Source of the DNA: Psychrobacter sp. LV10R520-6
Lineage (GTDB): Bacteria; Pseudomonadota; Gammaproteobacteria; Pseudomonadales; Moraxellaceae
Assembly (NCBI RefSeq): GCF_900182925.1
Contig: NZ_LT900024.1
Location: 2,170,001 to 2,234,000, forward strand
Length of the DNA stretch: 64,000 nt
Direction of reading: 5' to 3'
A program made the translations under genes and the position numbers. The notes under the pieces were generated by a model. The model was not told where the DNA came from. It saw only the letters and a list, made by a program, of their open reading frames with translations, and did no database searches. Shown in pieces: positions 45,358 through 54,727 of this stretch. The stretch's first letter is position 1. Each line of letters starts with the position of its first letter.

Positions 45358-45742
45358 ATGTGGCTATTTGCGCGACTGCCTACATTGAGCTTATCTATCC
45401 TTGGCAGTACCTTCTACTCTCAGGCTGTGCAACCTTATCTAAACAAGAATGCGTGGTCGTGAGCTAAACAGTGTGTGTCCAGCAGCGATGACCAACACCC
45501 TACAAAAATTAAACCAGCGAGGCCGAGAATACTACACCTCAAACAGTCAGTTGAATGAAGATAGAGGTCTTTTAGAAAAATATCAAACCGAATATATTAA
45601 GCTTCGTGATGGTGAGATGCTAAATTTCGACAATGAAAAACAAGCACGCGCGCGCCTATTGTCTCTACCGACAGAGCTTCGAAGAGTCAGATATCGAATC
45701 GGTAATACCGAGGCACAATTAAAATTATTGAGCCAAAAATAA
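45358..45742 (+). pseudogene. Frameshifted DUF2799-like lipoprotein relic
   Basis: Three frames together look like one lipoprotein. Frame from the ATG at 45358 (GGAG upstream) gives a start-like hydrophobic segment; next frame gives LLLSGCATLSKQEC with a lipobox at about 45411-45452; the last frame (45449-45742, ATG at 45449) gives VCPAAMTNTLQKLNQRGREYY and a Glu/Arg/Leu-rich coiled coil, resembling the C-terminal part of DUF2799 lipoproteins. The middle with the Trp/Asp-Gly repeats of that family is missing. I infer a decayed gene with at least one deletion and two frame changes. The 97-aa last frame could alternatively be a short gene of its own. Confidence 0.5.
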
Positions 45743-45823
45743 TCGTTGAGCCGGATGAATAAATACTGATGTTATGCTGGAAATACAATATTAAAAATAC
45801 AGTTATGAGGATGCTTGATAAAC

Positions 45824-47158
45824 ATGAATAAAAAGACCTCAAATGTCTCGGACAGCAGTGACTCTCCTCTAATAGCCTCATCATACCAACGTCACGGGCG
45901 CACTACTGACATCAATGATCACAGTGACTTACAAGTCCTACGTCGTATCAAGCGCTATTTATTACCGAAAGACTTTACTATCTCACCGACGTTATTAGCT
46001 GAGATGGTAGAGGGCTACGATATTGGTGATCCACTGGCAGATGCGCTCGCTACTGACAGTTTGCGTTTTGCAAAACCTTTGCAAAACGCGATTATTGATG
46101 ATGAAGTTGACAGTGATCTAGCTAATAACCCATCATTTATAGCATTAACTGAGCAATTTGGCAGCCATCCGGATTGGTTCGACCCCAAGCTTGCGCAAAT
46201 TGGGGCTATCGCCTACCGTCGTTATCCGTTGATGTTAATTTGGCTACTACGTAATGTCGCGCTCATGGCAGGCTACAGTATCCCGGCCCTATCACTTCCG
46301 CTTATCCAAACCGGCGCGCTGATGCACGATGCCTTACCGCGTTTGATGCGTACTTATGCTTATATTCTAGCGGTATCTGAGCACCCACAGCTTGACGGCA
46401 GCGCCTATCATCAACGCCAACCCATCTCTCAAGTATTAGAGATCGGCTCTGAAGGCTGGCGGCAGTCTATCAAAGTCCGCCAAGTTCATACACTGGTGCG
46501 CAAAAACTTACTAAAAGGCAAACTATCTGCGGCAAATGGTGTCATAGCGCCTACCGATCAACATCATAATCCGGATGGCAGCTGGAACACCGCCTATTGG
46601 GGTCTCCCCATTAACCAGACCGACATGATCGCCACTCATTTACAGTTTTCATTACTGATTATGCGCGGGCTACGACTGCTCGGCGCGCGTATTAGTAGCG
46701 AGGAAGCTGAAGGCATCCTGCATCTATGGAATCTTGCCAGCTATTGGATGGGGGTTGATTTACAGCGCTTACCTAAAGATGAAACCGCCTGTTGGGAGTG
46801 GCTTTATACTTACTTATCTATCCAGCAACTCGATTTTAGGATGGGGCGACCACTAGCAAAAGCCTTACATGACTTACCGCGCCAACTGATGGGTGAGGAC
46901 AATCGTCGTGGACGCTTTGTAGAGATGGTCAATGCCAGCGTCACACGCACCTTAGTTGGCGATGATATTGGTGATGGTTTAGAACTGCCTAAGTCAAAAA
47001 TACGCTTTGGGGTATTGTCTTCAGTACCTATCTTGTTTGCGCTAGATACGGCGCGCCAGCATAATAGTGCCGTTGCCGATAAGCTGGAAGCCTTCCGTGC
47101 TAAGCGCCAAGATAATATGAACTGGTGGCTTAAGAAAAATGATGACTATTATAAATAG
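45824..47158 (+). CDS. Oxygenase MpaB/DUF2236 family protein (latex-clearing-protein-like)
   Basis: The 444-aa protein (ATG 45824; a TTG at 45815 is an alternative because GAGG lies closer to it) belongs to the MpaB/Lcp DUF2236 heme-protein group. The heme-binding region IKVRQVHTLVRKNLL (~225-239) matches the VRxxHAxVR motif of Lcp-type rubber oxygenases and MpaB. A proximal-His segment is expected near the DMIATHLQFSLL helix (~268-279). Substrate unknown. Upstream of it lies the lipoprotein relic, downstream an IS982-family insertion about 110 bases after its stop. No signal peptide is seen. Confidence 0.82.
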   Translation: MNKKTSNVSDSSDSPLIASSYQRHGRTTDINDHSDLQVLRRIKRYLLPKDFTISPTLLAEMVEGYDIGDPLADALATDSLRFAKPLQNAIIDDEVDSDLANNPSFIALTEQFGSHPDWFDPKLAQIGAIAYRRYPLMLIWLLRNVALMAGYSIPALSLPLIQTGALMHDALPRLMRTYAYILAVSEHPQLDGSAYHQRQPISQVLEIGSEGWRQSIKVRQVHTLVRKNLLKGKLSAANGVIAPTDQHHNPDGSWNTAYWGLPINQTDMIATHLQFSLLIMRGLRLLGARISSEEAEGILHLWNLASYWMGVDLQRLPKDETACWEWLYTYLSIQQLDFRMGRPLAKALHDLPRQLMGEDNRRGRFVEMVNASVTRTLVGDDIGDGLELPKSKIRFGVLSSVPILFALDTARQHNSAVADKLEAFRAKRQDNMNWWLKKNDDYYK

Positions 47159-47270
47159 CGTCTGTGAATAAGCCCAATTAACAATAAGTATGGCTGGTGA
47201 TAAGTCCGACTATCAATAAGTGCGACTATGATAAGTAGTAAATGAAATACTGTAAGGGATCATTAACTAT

Positions 47271-48250
47271 ACCCCACTCTCAACTTAAAATAAGCAGCTC
47301 AAATTGAAGTGGTGGGTTTCCAAGTTGTTTATTGAGCACAAAGCACAGATTATGCGACAGAATCTTACGAATAAATCGATGAGATAGATGCCATAAGTCT
47401 TTAGCCCGTACCTTTTGCATATTAAATCGTTCTGACAACTGACCAATCACGGTTTCAACCGTACGGCGGACTTTCATTAACCGTCTTAGTAGGGGTTTGG
47501 GTCTGTCATCTTTCATATTACGTCTCAATGGTGTTTGTAGATCTATCCCTTGAGAGTGATAGTAGTCATTGAGCTTAGGGCTGATATACCCTTTATCAGC
47601 GCCAAGCAGACCATGAATGTTATCAGTGATATCAGGTGCAACGTCTCTTTCATCAACATTGGCAGGAGCGATAGTAAAACCTTTAATCATGCCCGATAAG
47701 TTAATCAGCAGATGACCCTCAAAGCCATAATACTTTTCTTGCTTGGCGGCACAGTAACTGAAAGCGGCATGGTCTTGATAGTTTTTATGCCGATAAGCTC
47801 GCCCATAATGACAGACAGGTATGGGAAAGCCATCAATGAGATGAATGTTGTCACGGCCTTCTATATCACTGACTTTATCGTGTATCCGTTGTTTGACTTG
47901 CCATAGATTGGCGCAGTGCTTAGCAAAGTTAGGGTATGAGCCTATCGCTGGAAACCATGCTTGCCAATGCTGCTTAAAATATTGCCAAATCTGTTTGTCT
48001 TGGTCCATATTTAAAAACTCACCCACCACTTCCATACAAATAATCTCAGGATCACTGAGTTTAGGCGAATAACCACCCGTTCGTAACGGTTCGGTGACGA
48101 TTGTTTTGTAGTAATGCTCTACCATTAAATAGATATTGATGATAAATTCTTCTATGGGCATCTCATGACTCCGTTGTATTCTTGGTCGAAAACAATAGAT
48201 TAATGAGGTGCTCTTCTTTTTTCAATACCTTTCGAAGTTGAGAGTGGGGT
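47271..48250 (-). mobile_element. IS982-family insertion sequence, complete, with 7-bp target duplication
   Basis: Terminal inverted repeats ACCCCACTCTCAACTT at 47271-47286 and its exact reverse complement at 48235-48250. Immediately outside both ends is TAACTAT (47264-47270 and 48251-48257), a 7-bp direct target duplication. The 980-bp element contains one intact transposase gene. The near-perfect ends and duplication suggest recent insertion. It landed in intergenic DNA and disrupts no gene. Confidence 0.95.
47280..48161 (-). CDS. IS982-family transposase
   Basis: DDE transposase (293 aa). Features of IS982: LSDPEIICMEVVGEFL (~35-50), first catalytic Asp in IHLIDGFPIPVC (~108), second Asp in GLLGADKGYISPKL (~187-200), and Glu in RRTVETVIGQLSERFN (~231). 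Complete without frameshift, so likely active. It occupies nearly all of the element; the stop lies within 10 bases of the left terminal repeat. Confidence 0.95.
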   Translation of the reverse strand: MPIEEFIINIYLMVEHYYKTIVTEPLRTGGYSPKLSDPEIICMEVVGEFLNMDQDKQIWQYFKQHWQAWFPAIGSYPNFAKHCANLWQVKQRIHDKVSDIEGRDNIHLIDGFPIPVCHYGRAYRHKNYQDHAAFSYCAAKQEKYYGFEGHLLINLSGMIKGFTIAPANVDERDVAPDITDNIHGLLGADKGYISPKLNDYYHSQGIDLQTPLRRNMKDDRPKPLLRRLMKVRRTVETVIGQLSERFNMQKVRAKDLWHLSHRFIRKILSHNLCFVLNKQLGNPPLQFELLILS

Positions 48251-48352
48251 TAACTATCCTAAAAATTACTACAATCAAGACCATTAAAGACGTTCTAAAA
48301 AATGGTCTTGTTTTGTAAATTACCAAATAATTAAATTACCAAACAATAGATA

Positions 48353-49153
48353 TTAACGTTCTAGGTTTTGGATGGGCGCGTTTTGGTCATGCGCGTTTTG
48401 GATACGATAGTACCATTCAAGCTGTCGGTCGAACCCAGTTTGTAGCAAGCTTGCAAGTACCTTCCCTGTCAAACCCCAAACGGTCTCACCATCAATCTGC
48501 CAACTGGGGGTTAATAAGGTCACCATCTGCTCTTGTAAAGCGTCTTGCATATTATATTTTATAGAATATTCTACGGTAGGTTGAGTGATTAAGGTCTCAA
48601 AATCTGCCCAAAAAATACGCGATATCTCCCCAAGCTCAGGCACTAATATGAGATCCGGTGCAATCAATGCCACAATTGGACGCACACTCATGCCGCTTTT
48701 TGAGGTTTGGATAGGTAGCTGGCCGAGTAGCTGAACTTTATTGGGTGGGAGCGCGGTCTCCTCAAGGGCCTCACGTAAGGCGGTGAACACATTATTGCCA
48801 TCCCCTTCTTCATATTTGCCACCAGCACAGGATACCTCGCCGGCATGACTGTTTAAGTGCACGGCGCGCCGAGTCAGTAGCAGTTTAGGACGTGGCTCAT
48901 TGGTAATAGCCACTAATACTGAGGCATCAGCAATCGGTGTCTGATATAAGCTATCTAAAATACGTGCGCTGTGGGAAACCTCATCAAAGTTGCCTAAGTT
49001 ATCAAGGTTGGAAACGAGTGGGGATTTTATTGCGTCCAACAGTAATTCATTCTGCATCCGTTCAGCCAACTGCCTAAGCATTGGCTGATGAATATAAGAC
49101 GGCAATGCGACTTTCAATTGGTCAAAATGTTCAAAGTGCCATGGTCTTGTCAT
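48353..49153 (-). CDS. Nudix CoA pyrophosphatase (NudL-like)
   Basis: Probable CoA diphosphatase (266 aa). The UPF0035 motif (LLTRRAVHLNSHAGEVSCAGG) precedes the Nudix box GGKYEEGDGNNVFTALREALEETAL (~115-140), the combination that marks the CoA-cleaving NudL/PCD1 branch. The Nudix box is nearly standard, with Thr in place of the usual Ile/Val-Gly and a slightly changed end. C-terminal part (to GLTGKVL) fits the family. ATG at 49153. A spacer of about 95 bp separates its 3' end from the IS982 right flank. Confidence 0.88.
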   Translation of the reverse strand: MTRPWHFEHFDQLKVALPSYIHQPMLRQLAERMQNELLLDAIKSPLVSNLDNLGNFDEVSHSARILDSLYQTPIADASVLVAITNEPRPKLLLTRRAVHLNSHAGEVSCAGGKYEEGDGNNVFTALREALEETALPPNKVQLLGQLPIQTSKSGMSVRPIVALIAPDLILVPELGEISRIFWADFETLITQPTVEYSIKYNMQDALQEQMVTLLTPSWQIDGETVWGLTGKVLASLLQTGFDRQLEWYYRIQNAHDQNAPIQNLER

Positions 49154-49896
49154 TATAATTATCCTATATTTTGGTCGGTGCTAATTTTCTCAGTACTAAA
49201 CATCAGTGTTAAACAACAGTGCTGAAAGTTACCCATACAATAAAAACATCAATATAAAAATTAACAACAGAGAAAGACAGTTATCGTCAAGCAAATATAT
49301 AGTCATGCTCGGTGGCGTAAAATGGCACTTCTGATTCACACCAACCTTAATAGGCGCTATCGCATTGGTAGTGGCCTTAATTTATAATGATGTCGGCAGA
49401 GGGCGGCACTATCCTAGGTATAAGTGATGTTGTGAGTAATCTCGCTAAAACCTACATTTTTTTATCATAACCTAGGTTAGCTCAATCTAGCCGTGGCTGC
49501 ATGTTCTTTATGTGACTGCTTATTACTTGATAGCGTCGCTAGTTGTTATTAAATAGAGTGGCTACTTAATGACAGTTTTATACTAAAACGATTATATGGC
49601 TAGCATTTTCTAAACCCACTAACGTGTATTTTGTTGCTAATAAATGACGTGTTCATGTTATCAGTGCTTAGTCCTGCGCAAATTTATGCTATCTTAAAGT
49701 ACTTATTTTAAGGTATATGTATTTTTGAGATGGTCTTACATCTCACGTTTTTTATAACGCCATACTTTCCGATAAAATATAAACTAGTGTTTAAAAGTAA
49801 AATCTATAAAAGTAACACCCTGAAAAAATTATACTTTCCATAACATCTACATAGCTTCTATTTATTTATTCCTTCTCACTAAACGAGGCAGTTGAT
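49154..49896. other. Intergenic region between the two Nudix genes
   Basis: Apart from the HPP-like relic (49305-49427) I see no gene. AT content is high towards 49740-49890, which probably holds the promoter of the following Nudix gene (GAGGCAG before its ATG). Confidence 0.4.
49305..49427 (+). pseudogene. Possible relic of an HPP-family membrane protein C-terminus
   Basis: In one frame (49305-49427) I read MLGGVKWHF, a TGA, then FTPTLIGAIALVVALIYND followed by VGRGRHYPRY, and a stop. The pattern of a membrane helix with GA-L and ending in N-x-GRxYP-Y matches the C-terminus of HPP-family proteins. Only the last ~30 residues are recognisable, with one internal stop and no promoter context, so this is likely a decayed gene. 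The identification is by eye and short. Confidence 0.4.
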
Positions 49897-50460
49897 ATGC
49901 GCTATTGCTTAGAATGCGGTCACGAAGCTGAACGTAAAATTCCAGCTACTGATAATATGCCGCGCTTGGTATGCCCAAATTGTAATTATATTCATTATGA
50001 AAATCCAAAAGTGATTTGTGGCTCATTAGTAGTATATAAGGATAGAGTCTTATTGTGCCGTCGCGCCATTGAGCCACAGTATGGCTTGTGGACAGTGCCA
50101 GCGGGCTTTATGGAAAACGGCGAAACTATCGCTGAAGGTGCCGCGCGGGAGAGCTTTGAAGAGGCTGACGCCGTCGTCATCAATCCAAATTTATACTGCA
50201 TTTATGACATTCCCGATATTGGGCAAATTTATGTCATTTATTTGACGGATCTGAAAGATGGTACTTATGGTATAGGGTCTGAAAGTCTTGATTGCGCCTT
50301 GTTTAGTGAAGAAGATATCCCGTGGGATAAAATTGCCTTTGAAGCGGTACGACGTACGCTGACCAGTTATTTTGCCGATCGTAAACGGTTCGATAGTCAT
50401 GATAAGTTCCCGATTCATCAAGATCAGATTAATAAAGATAAAAGCATTAAGCGCTATTAA
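49897..50460 (+). CDS. Nudix hydrolase with N-terminal zinc ribbon
   Basis: 187-aa protein with a Cys4 zinc ribbon (C4, C7, C26, C29) followed by a Nudix domain with a complete box GFMENGETIAEGAARESFEEADA (~71-93). This order is close to that of NudC and related ADP-ribose/NADH pyrophosphatases, but it lacks NudC's larger N-terminal domain. Likely hydrolyses a nucleoside diphosphate derivative; substrate unknown. AACGAGGCAG precedes the ATG. A terminator lies 15 bases after the stop. Confidence 0.9.
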   Translation: MRYCLECGHEAERKIPATDNMPRLVCPNCNYIHYENPKVICGSLVVYKDRVLLCRRAIEPQYGLWTVPAGFMENGETIAEGAARESFEEADAVVINPNLYCIYDIPDIGQIYVIYLTDLKDGTYGIGSESLDCALFSEEDIPWDKIAFEAVRRTLTSYFADRKRFDSHDKFPIHQDQINKDKSIKRY

Positions 50461-50476
50461 GCTGAGCGGTAAACAC

Positions 50477-50508
50477 AAAAAAGCCAGGCATCACGCCTGG
50501 CTTTTTTT
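50477..50508. terminator. Bidirectional terminator between Nudix gene and M16 peptidase gene
   Basis: Stem AGCCAGGC (50482-50489) / GCCTGGCT (50495-50502) flanked by an A run and a T run. Serves the plus-strand Nudix gene and the minus-strand gene that ends at 50563. Confidence 0.9.
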
Positions 50509-50562
50509 GCATTATAAACGGTCTTGCTGTTTATAATGCTTAGCTGACAAGTCTTTAAATAC

Positions 50563-53500
50563 TTAGCTTTTGACTTTACACACCGCAAAGCCAAGATTCT
50601 TGACCGTATCTTCTTTGTCATAAGGCGCCAGCACAGCACGCACATGTGACTGACCTTGCAAGTATTGCTTGGTCACTCGCTGTAAGTCATCAACAGTGAC
50701 CGCTAAAATTGCGGCACGCATTTTGCGCTGCCATGTTGCGCCGCGATGATGCAAGTTCGTAAAGCAGGCTTTGATTGCCTCGCCAGCAGGAGAGCCCGGT
50801 TTATCCATACCTGAGATAATCCCTAAGATAGCTTCCTCTAACTGCTCATCAGTTTGGGGCTCATTAAGTAGCCATTCAATACTGGCATCAAAATGCTCAA
50901 AGGTCTCAGCGCAATGCGGGTCACGGTAGCTAAAGAACTTAAAGGCACAAGCATTGGCATCGTAGCCGGCTCCGCCACCATAAGCACCACCGCGCTCACG
51001 GATTGCACTATGTAGATAGCCGTTGCGTAAATAAGGCGCTAGCACCATCAGCGGTGCCGTGTCAGGATGATCAGCAGCAGGAACCGTATAAGCACTGGCA
51101 TTATGATAGACGTTGGTCGCAACCAGCCAGGCTAAATCTTCAACCTCAATCGTTGCCCCGCTTTCAATAGCTTTAGTGGCACTTTCTTCACCGTTTAAGG
51201 CTGGATTTAACGTTAAATCAGCAAACTCACTAGGAATGTTAGATTCGGTAGTGATGACTTTTTCAGCCAGCTCTGGTGTACGGCTGTCTTTCCAACTATC
51301 AACAATCAAATCACTCAAGCGCTCGGTTTGCTCCGCTTCACAGATAATAACTGCATGTTTCGGCAAGCTGATCAGACGTTGATGCAAGTCCATTAGACTG
51401 GTCGCCAATTGGTCCCACAGCGCATCATCAGTACTAGCATGAGTCAAAAAGTCTTTGAGCGCGTTTAATGCGGGTAAGCCGCTACGCACATATTCTAGCT
51501 GCGATTGGCGACTCATACCACGACTGGCGGTTTGCATGGCATAAGCATGCCCTGAACCAGCAAGATTTGATTGCCATCCTGACTGACGCTGCTGCAATAT
51601 CTCTTTGATACGGTCATGCTCAGTAAAGACGCTATGCTCCATCACTTCTTTGACTAAGTCGATAGCTTCAGGTTTACGATTGAGCGCGCGCGTTGCGACC
51701 ACAAAATAGCTGCTGATTGCTTGGCTGTCATCAATATTGGTACGTTGGCTGACACGTGCGGTCACACCAGATGAATGAGCCGCTTGCTTGGCCTGCAATT
51801 CGTGCGCGCTTAAAGAGTCCGTACCCAGCTCAGACAACAAGCTCAAATAGATAGGCAATAGCGGATGATTAATGACGTCATTAGCTGGCAGATCATTGGT
51901 ACTTGTATCACCAATTGCGTCAGTTAATGGCACAACCACTTGATAATAATATAGGCCATTGGTACCCGCTTCGTATTCAAATAGCGTGCTGTCTTGACCA
52001 CTTAGGCGTACTTGTTTTTGTGATCCTTGCTTAAAGCTAATATCAGTAGGCACATCTTCTAAACCGACTTTTGGCAATAAGCTGACATCATCAGGGGCCG
52101 TTTGGCGCGCTGCTAAATCAAGTGCTTGCTTATGCAAGATGTCTTTATCATCAGCGGTCATGTCCATCGCAATGGTATCGAGACGGGTCTGTTCGGCAGC
52201 AACCAAACGCGCTGATTTTTCACTATCAGGCGTTAGGGTCACACGCACACGGTGGTTGTTATCCAGCAGATGAATTTTGATTAAGTTGGGCAGCCACTGC
52301 GGGTCTTTTACCTGCTCACGTAGCCATACGAGATGCTCGTCGACTTCCCAAATATCAATAGGATTGCCATCATGAATCGCGGTACTGAAGCCCTCTAACA
52401 TCAAGTTAAGACCATAAGGAATACTATCACCGCCGATATGACGTTGGTCAATCTCGATTTGATGCAAAATGGTCTCAATGGTCTCGTCAGCAATTGGGTT
52501 ACTGGCAACCTCAGCGAGCAAGTCCATAATGCCCTGCTCTACAGCCTCAGCATGTTCAGGCTCTGAGCCGCGCAGACCCGTATAAAACACCATTTCGTAA
52601 TGGCTGTCATCAAGACCTAGCAACGGACTTGGCGCTTTCCCCAATGGATGGCTGTCTAGATAGGCACGTAATGGCGAGCCTGAATGCTCAATCAATACGC
52701 CTTCTAGTAGACGCAGGGCAAGACGCTGCTTAGGATCGGTAATAGTCGGTAATAACCAAGCAATTACATGATGGGTTTGATCCGGACCTTCCTCATCAGC
52801 GGTATAGGTATCAGTCGCACTAATCGGTGCAGACAAACGTTGCTCTGGACGCGACACGTGCTTTTTACCGGTCTCAAAACGCGTGAGCGCATCGTCATGT
52901 ATCTTCGCTTGGGTCTCTGCTACCGGAATATTACCGAAGCTCATAATGACACTGTTGGACGGGTGATAATGGCTTTTCTGAAACGCTACCAGCTCAGTAT
53001 GAGTCAAATCAGGGATATCTGCAGGGTCACCGCCTGAATTATAATGATAGGTAGTCGTTGGGAATACATGATGAGCAACCGCATGATACAGCTGATCAAT
53101 CTCGCCACTCATCGCGCCTTTCATCTCGTTAAAGACAATGCCCTTAAATTGCGGCTTATCATCAGCGTCCAACTCAACACGAATGCCTTCTTGAGCGAAA
53201 TCCAGCGGATGAATATTAGGGAAAAATGACGCATCAAGATAAACGGCCAATAAGTTAAAGTAGTCGTTCTTATTTTGGGTCGCATACGGGAACGCGGTCC
53301 AATCAGCGGCAGTCATCGCATTCATAAAGGTATTAAGTGAGCGCTTGATCATCGAAAAGAACGGATCACGTACCGGAAACTTCTCAGAACCGCACAGTGC
53401 CACGTGCTCTAAAATATGAGCTTCACCTTTTGAATCCATTGGCTGAGTACGAAAACCTACCAAAAAGGCATTTTCATCACTCGGTTGCGCCAAGTGATAA

Positions 53501-53628
53501 TGCATTGCGCCGGTTTTGACATGCTGACTGATCAGCACATCCATCGATAGCGCCTCAATATGGCGATGCTCAATCAGCTCAAATGCGGGGTGCAACGTTA
53601 AATCAGCAGTAAATGGCGTGTCAGTCAT
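50563..53628 (-). CDS. Zinc metallopeptidase M16C (PreP/insulinase-like)
   Basis: Large peptidase (1021 aa) resembling presequence protease PreP. The inverted zinc motif H71-I-L-E74-H75 is followed by LCGSEKFPVRDPFF, the M16C hallmark, and a second Glu is expected about 77 residues downstream in the FNEMKGAMSG region. The four-domain PreP layout and length (about 970-1030 aa) fit. It would degrade small peptides. AAGGA lies 6 bases before ATG. It appears cytoplasmic (no signal). Monocistronic. Confidence 0.92.
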   Translation of the reverse strand: MTDTPFTADLTLHPAFELIEHRHIEALSMDVLISQHVKTGAMHYHLAQPSDENAFLVGFRTQPMDSKGEAHILEHVALCGSEKFPVRDPFFSMIKRSLNTFMNAMTAADWTAFPYATQNKNDYFNLLAVYLDASFFPNIHPLDFAQEGIRVELDADDKPQFKGIVFNEMKGAMSGEIDQLYHAVAHHVFPTTTYHYNSGGDPADIPDLTHTELVAFQKSHYHPSNSVIMSFGNIPVAETQAKIHDDALTRFETGKKHVSRPEQRLSAPISATDTYTADEEGPDQTHHVIAWLLPTITDPKQRLALRLLEGVLIEHSGSPLRAYLDSHPLGKAPSPLLGLDDSHYEMVFYTGLRGSEPEHAEAVEQGIMDLLAEVASNPIADETIETILHQIEIDQRHIGGDSIPYGLNLMLEGFSTAIHDGNPIDIWEVDEHLVWLREQVKDPQWLPNLIKIHLLDNNHRVRVTLTPDSEKSARLVAAEQTRLDTIAMDMTADDKDILHKQALDLAARQTAPDDVSLLPKVGLEDVPTDISFKQGSQKQVRLSGQDSTLFEYEAGTNGLYYYQVVVPLTDAIGDTSTNDLPANDVINHPLLPIYLSLLSELGTDSLSAHELQAKQAAHSSGVTARVSQRTNIDDSQAISSYFVVATRALNRKPEAIDLVKEVMEHSVFTEHDRIKEILQQRQSGWQSNLAGSGHAYAMQTASRGMSRQSQLEYVRSGLPALNALKDFLTHASTDDALWDQLATSLMDLHQRLISLPKHAVIICEAEQTERLSDLIVDSWKDSRTPELAEKVITTESNIPSEFADLTLNPALNGEESATKAIESGATIEVEDLAWLVATNVYHNASAYTVPAADHPDTAPLMVLAPYLRNGYLHSAIRERGGAYGGGAGYDANACAFKFFSYRDPHCAETFEHFDASIEWLLNEPQTDEQLEEAILGIISGMDKPGSPAGEAIKACFTNLHHRGATWQRKMRAAILAVTVDDLQRVTKQYLQGQSHVRAVLAPYDKEDTVKNLGFAVCKVKS

Positions 53629-53982
53629 AGTTGTCCTTACAGATTGCCCTTAATATAAGGGTAATTAATAAATAAATAGCAGAAATTATGCTTATAAAAT
53701 CAGTTGTTTTATAACAAAAATAGTGAAGAAACCTTGCGGATGGCCTTCGTATTCAATGGCATGTTCAGTGAATTAAAAAACTTGCCTAACGGTGATAGAT
53801 GGGGCTAGCATTCTGATAAGTCAAGGTAACAGGTTCTGAATTTAACCCCTTTAAAGTTCCTAATTACTATAAATAAGGCGATACTTCTTATAGATAAAGA
53901 GATAGCAGGTACGGACACTTGGTATCTTAACAAAGCCTATCCGTAATGTTACTATGAAGTAATACACTATCAAGAGTACCTT
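53629..53982. other. Intergenic region upstream of the universal stress protein pair
   Basis: No gene. This divergent 354-bp region should contain promoters for the M16 peptidase gene (minus) and the first usp gene (plus). Confidence 0.45.
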
Positions 53983-54447
53983 ATGAGTTATAAACATATT
54001 CTATTGGTTACTGACTTATTGTCCGATGCTGATGTGGTCGCTCAAAAAGCCAAATATATCGTTGCCAATAGTCCTGAATCTCAGAAGCTATCAATACTGC
54101 ACATCGTCGAAGACGACATGGTTCGTTTTGGCTATGAGCTGGTTCCCGCTTCTAGTCTTTCCGGTGAGACCGATGGTGAAATCTGGCAAGAAGCACGGGC
54201 AAATCTGGCGCAATTTATTGAGCGTAATGAGCTACAGGCGGTCAACTCAGAGGTTACTGCTGCCATCTCTAACAGTAAAGGTATCATTAACTACTGCCAT
54301 AAGAACGATGTTGATCTACTAATCATTGGGCGCCATGAACGTCATGGCATCGCAGCATGGTTAGTTGGGGCAACAGCAGATGATATTTTGCCGAATGTGC
54401 CTTGTGATAGCCTAGTCGTCAAGATCGACACACCGGTACCAAAATAA
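53983..54447 (+). CDS. Universal stress protein, first of a tandem pair
   Basis: 154-aa Usp-domain protein (UspA-like alpha/beta fold). N-terminus MSYKHILLVTDLLSDADVVA, central LSILHIVEDDM, and the C-terminal nucleotide-binding-type loop IIGRHERHGIAAWLVGATADDIL (~113-135) are the family marks; the exact ATP-binding Gly/Ser pattern differs from classical UspA. Its gene is followed at 54728 by a close paralogue, about three quarters identical by eye. Each has its own terminator. Ribosome binding site is weak. Role: probably stress survival; not specific. Confidence 0.88.
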   Translation: MSYKHILLVTDLLSDADVVAQKAKYIVANSPESQKLSILHIVEDDMVRFGYELVPASSLSGETDGEIWQEARANLAQFIERNELQAVNSEVTAAISNSKGIINYCHKNDVDLLIIGRHERHGIAAWLVGATADDILPNVPCDSLVVKIDTPVPK

Positions 54448-54483
54448 GATTGGCGTCACTACAAATTCGATCAAAAAACTGCT

Positions 54484-54520
54484 AAAAAATGCATCGTATC
54501 TCTCTACGGTGCATTTTTTA
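54484..54520 (+). terminator. Terminator after the first usp gene
   Basis: Hairpin AAAAAATGCATCGT/ACGGTGCATTTTTT (one G-U pair) with the T run, just after the stop. Confidence 0.75.
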
Positions 54521-54727
54521 TAAACCACATAGAACTTACAAAAACTGCTGGTAGATGAGATTAAGGTAATGAGAAGCCAATGGGGCTCACGAAAGTTAAA
54601 GGCCGACATAGAGGGGAGATACCAAAGCTATTGCAGTTATCAAAGATAATGCGCATTTAACAAAGCCAACTTAACAGCAGGCGTTAGTAGTGCTATAGTT
54701 AAGACTACCTGCTACGAGGAATGCCTC

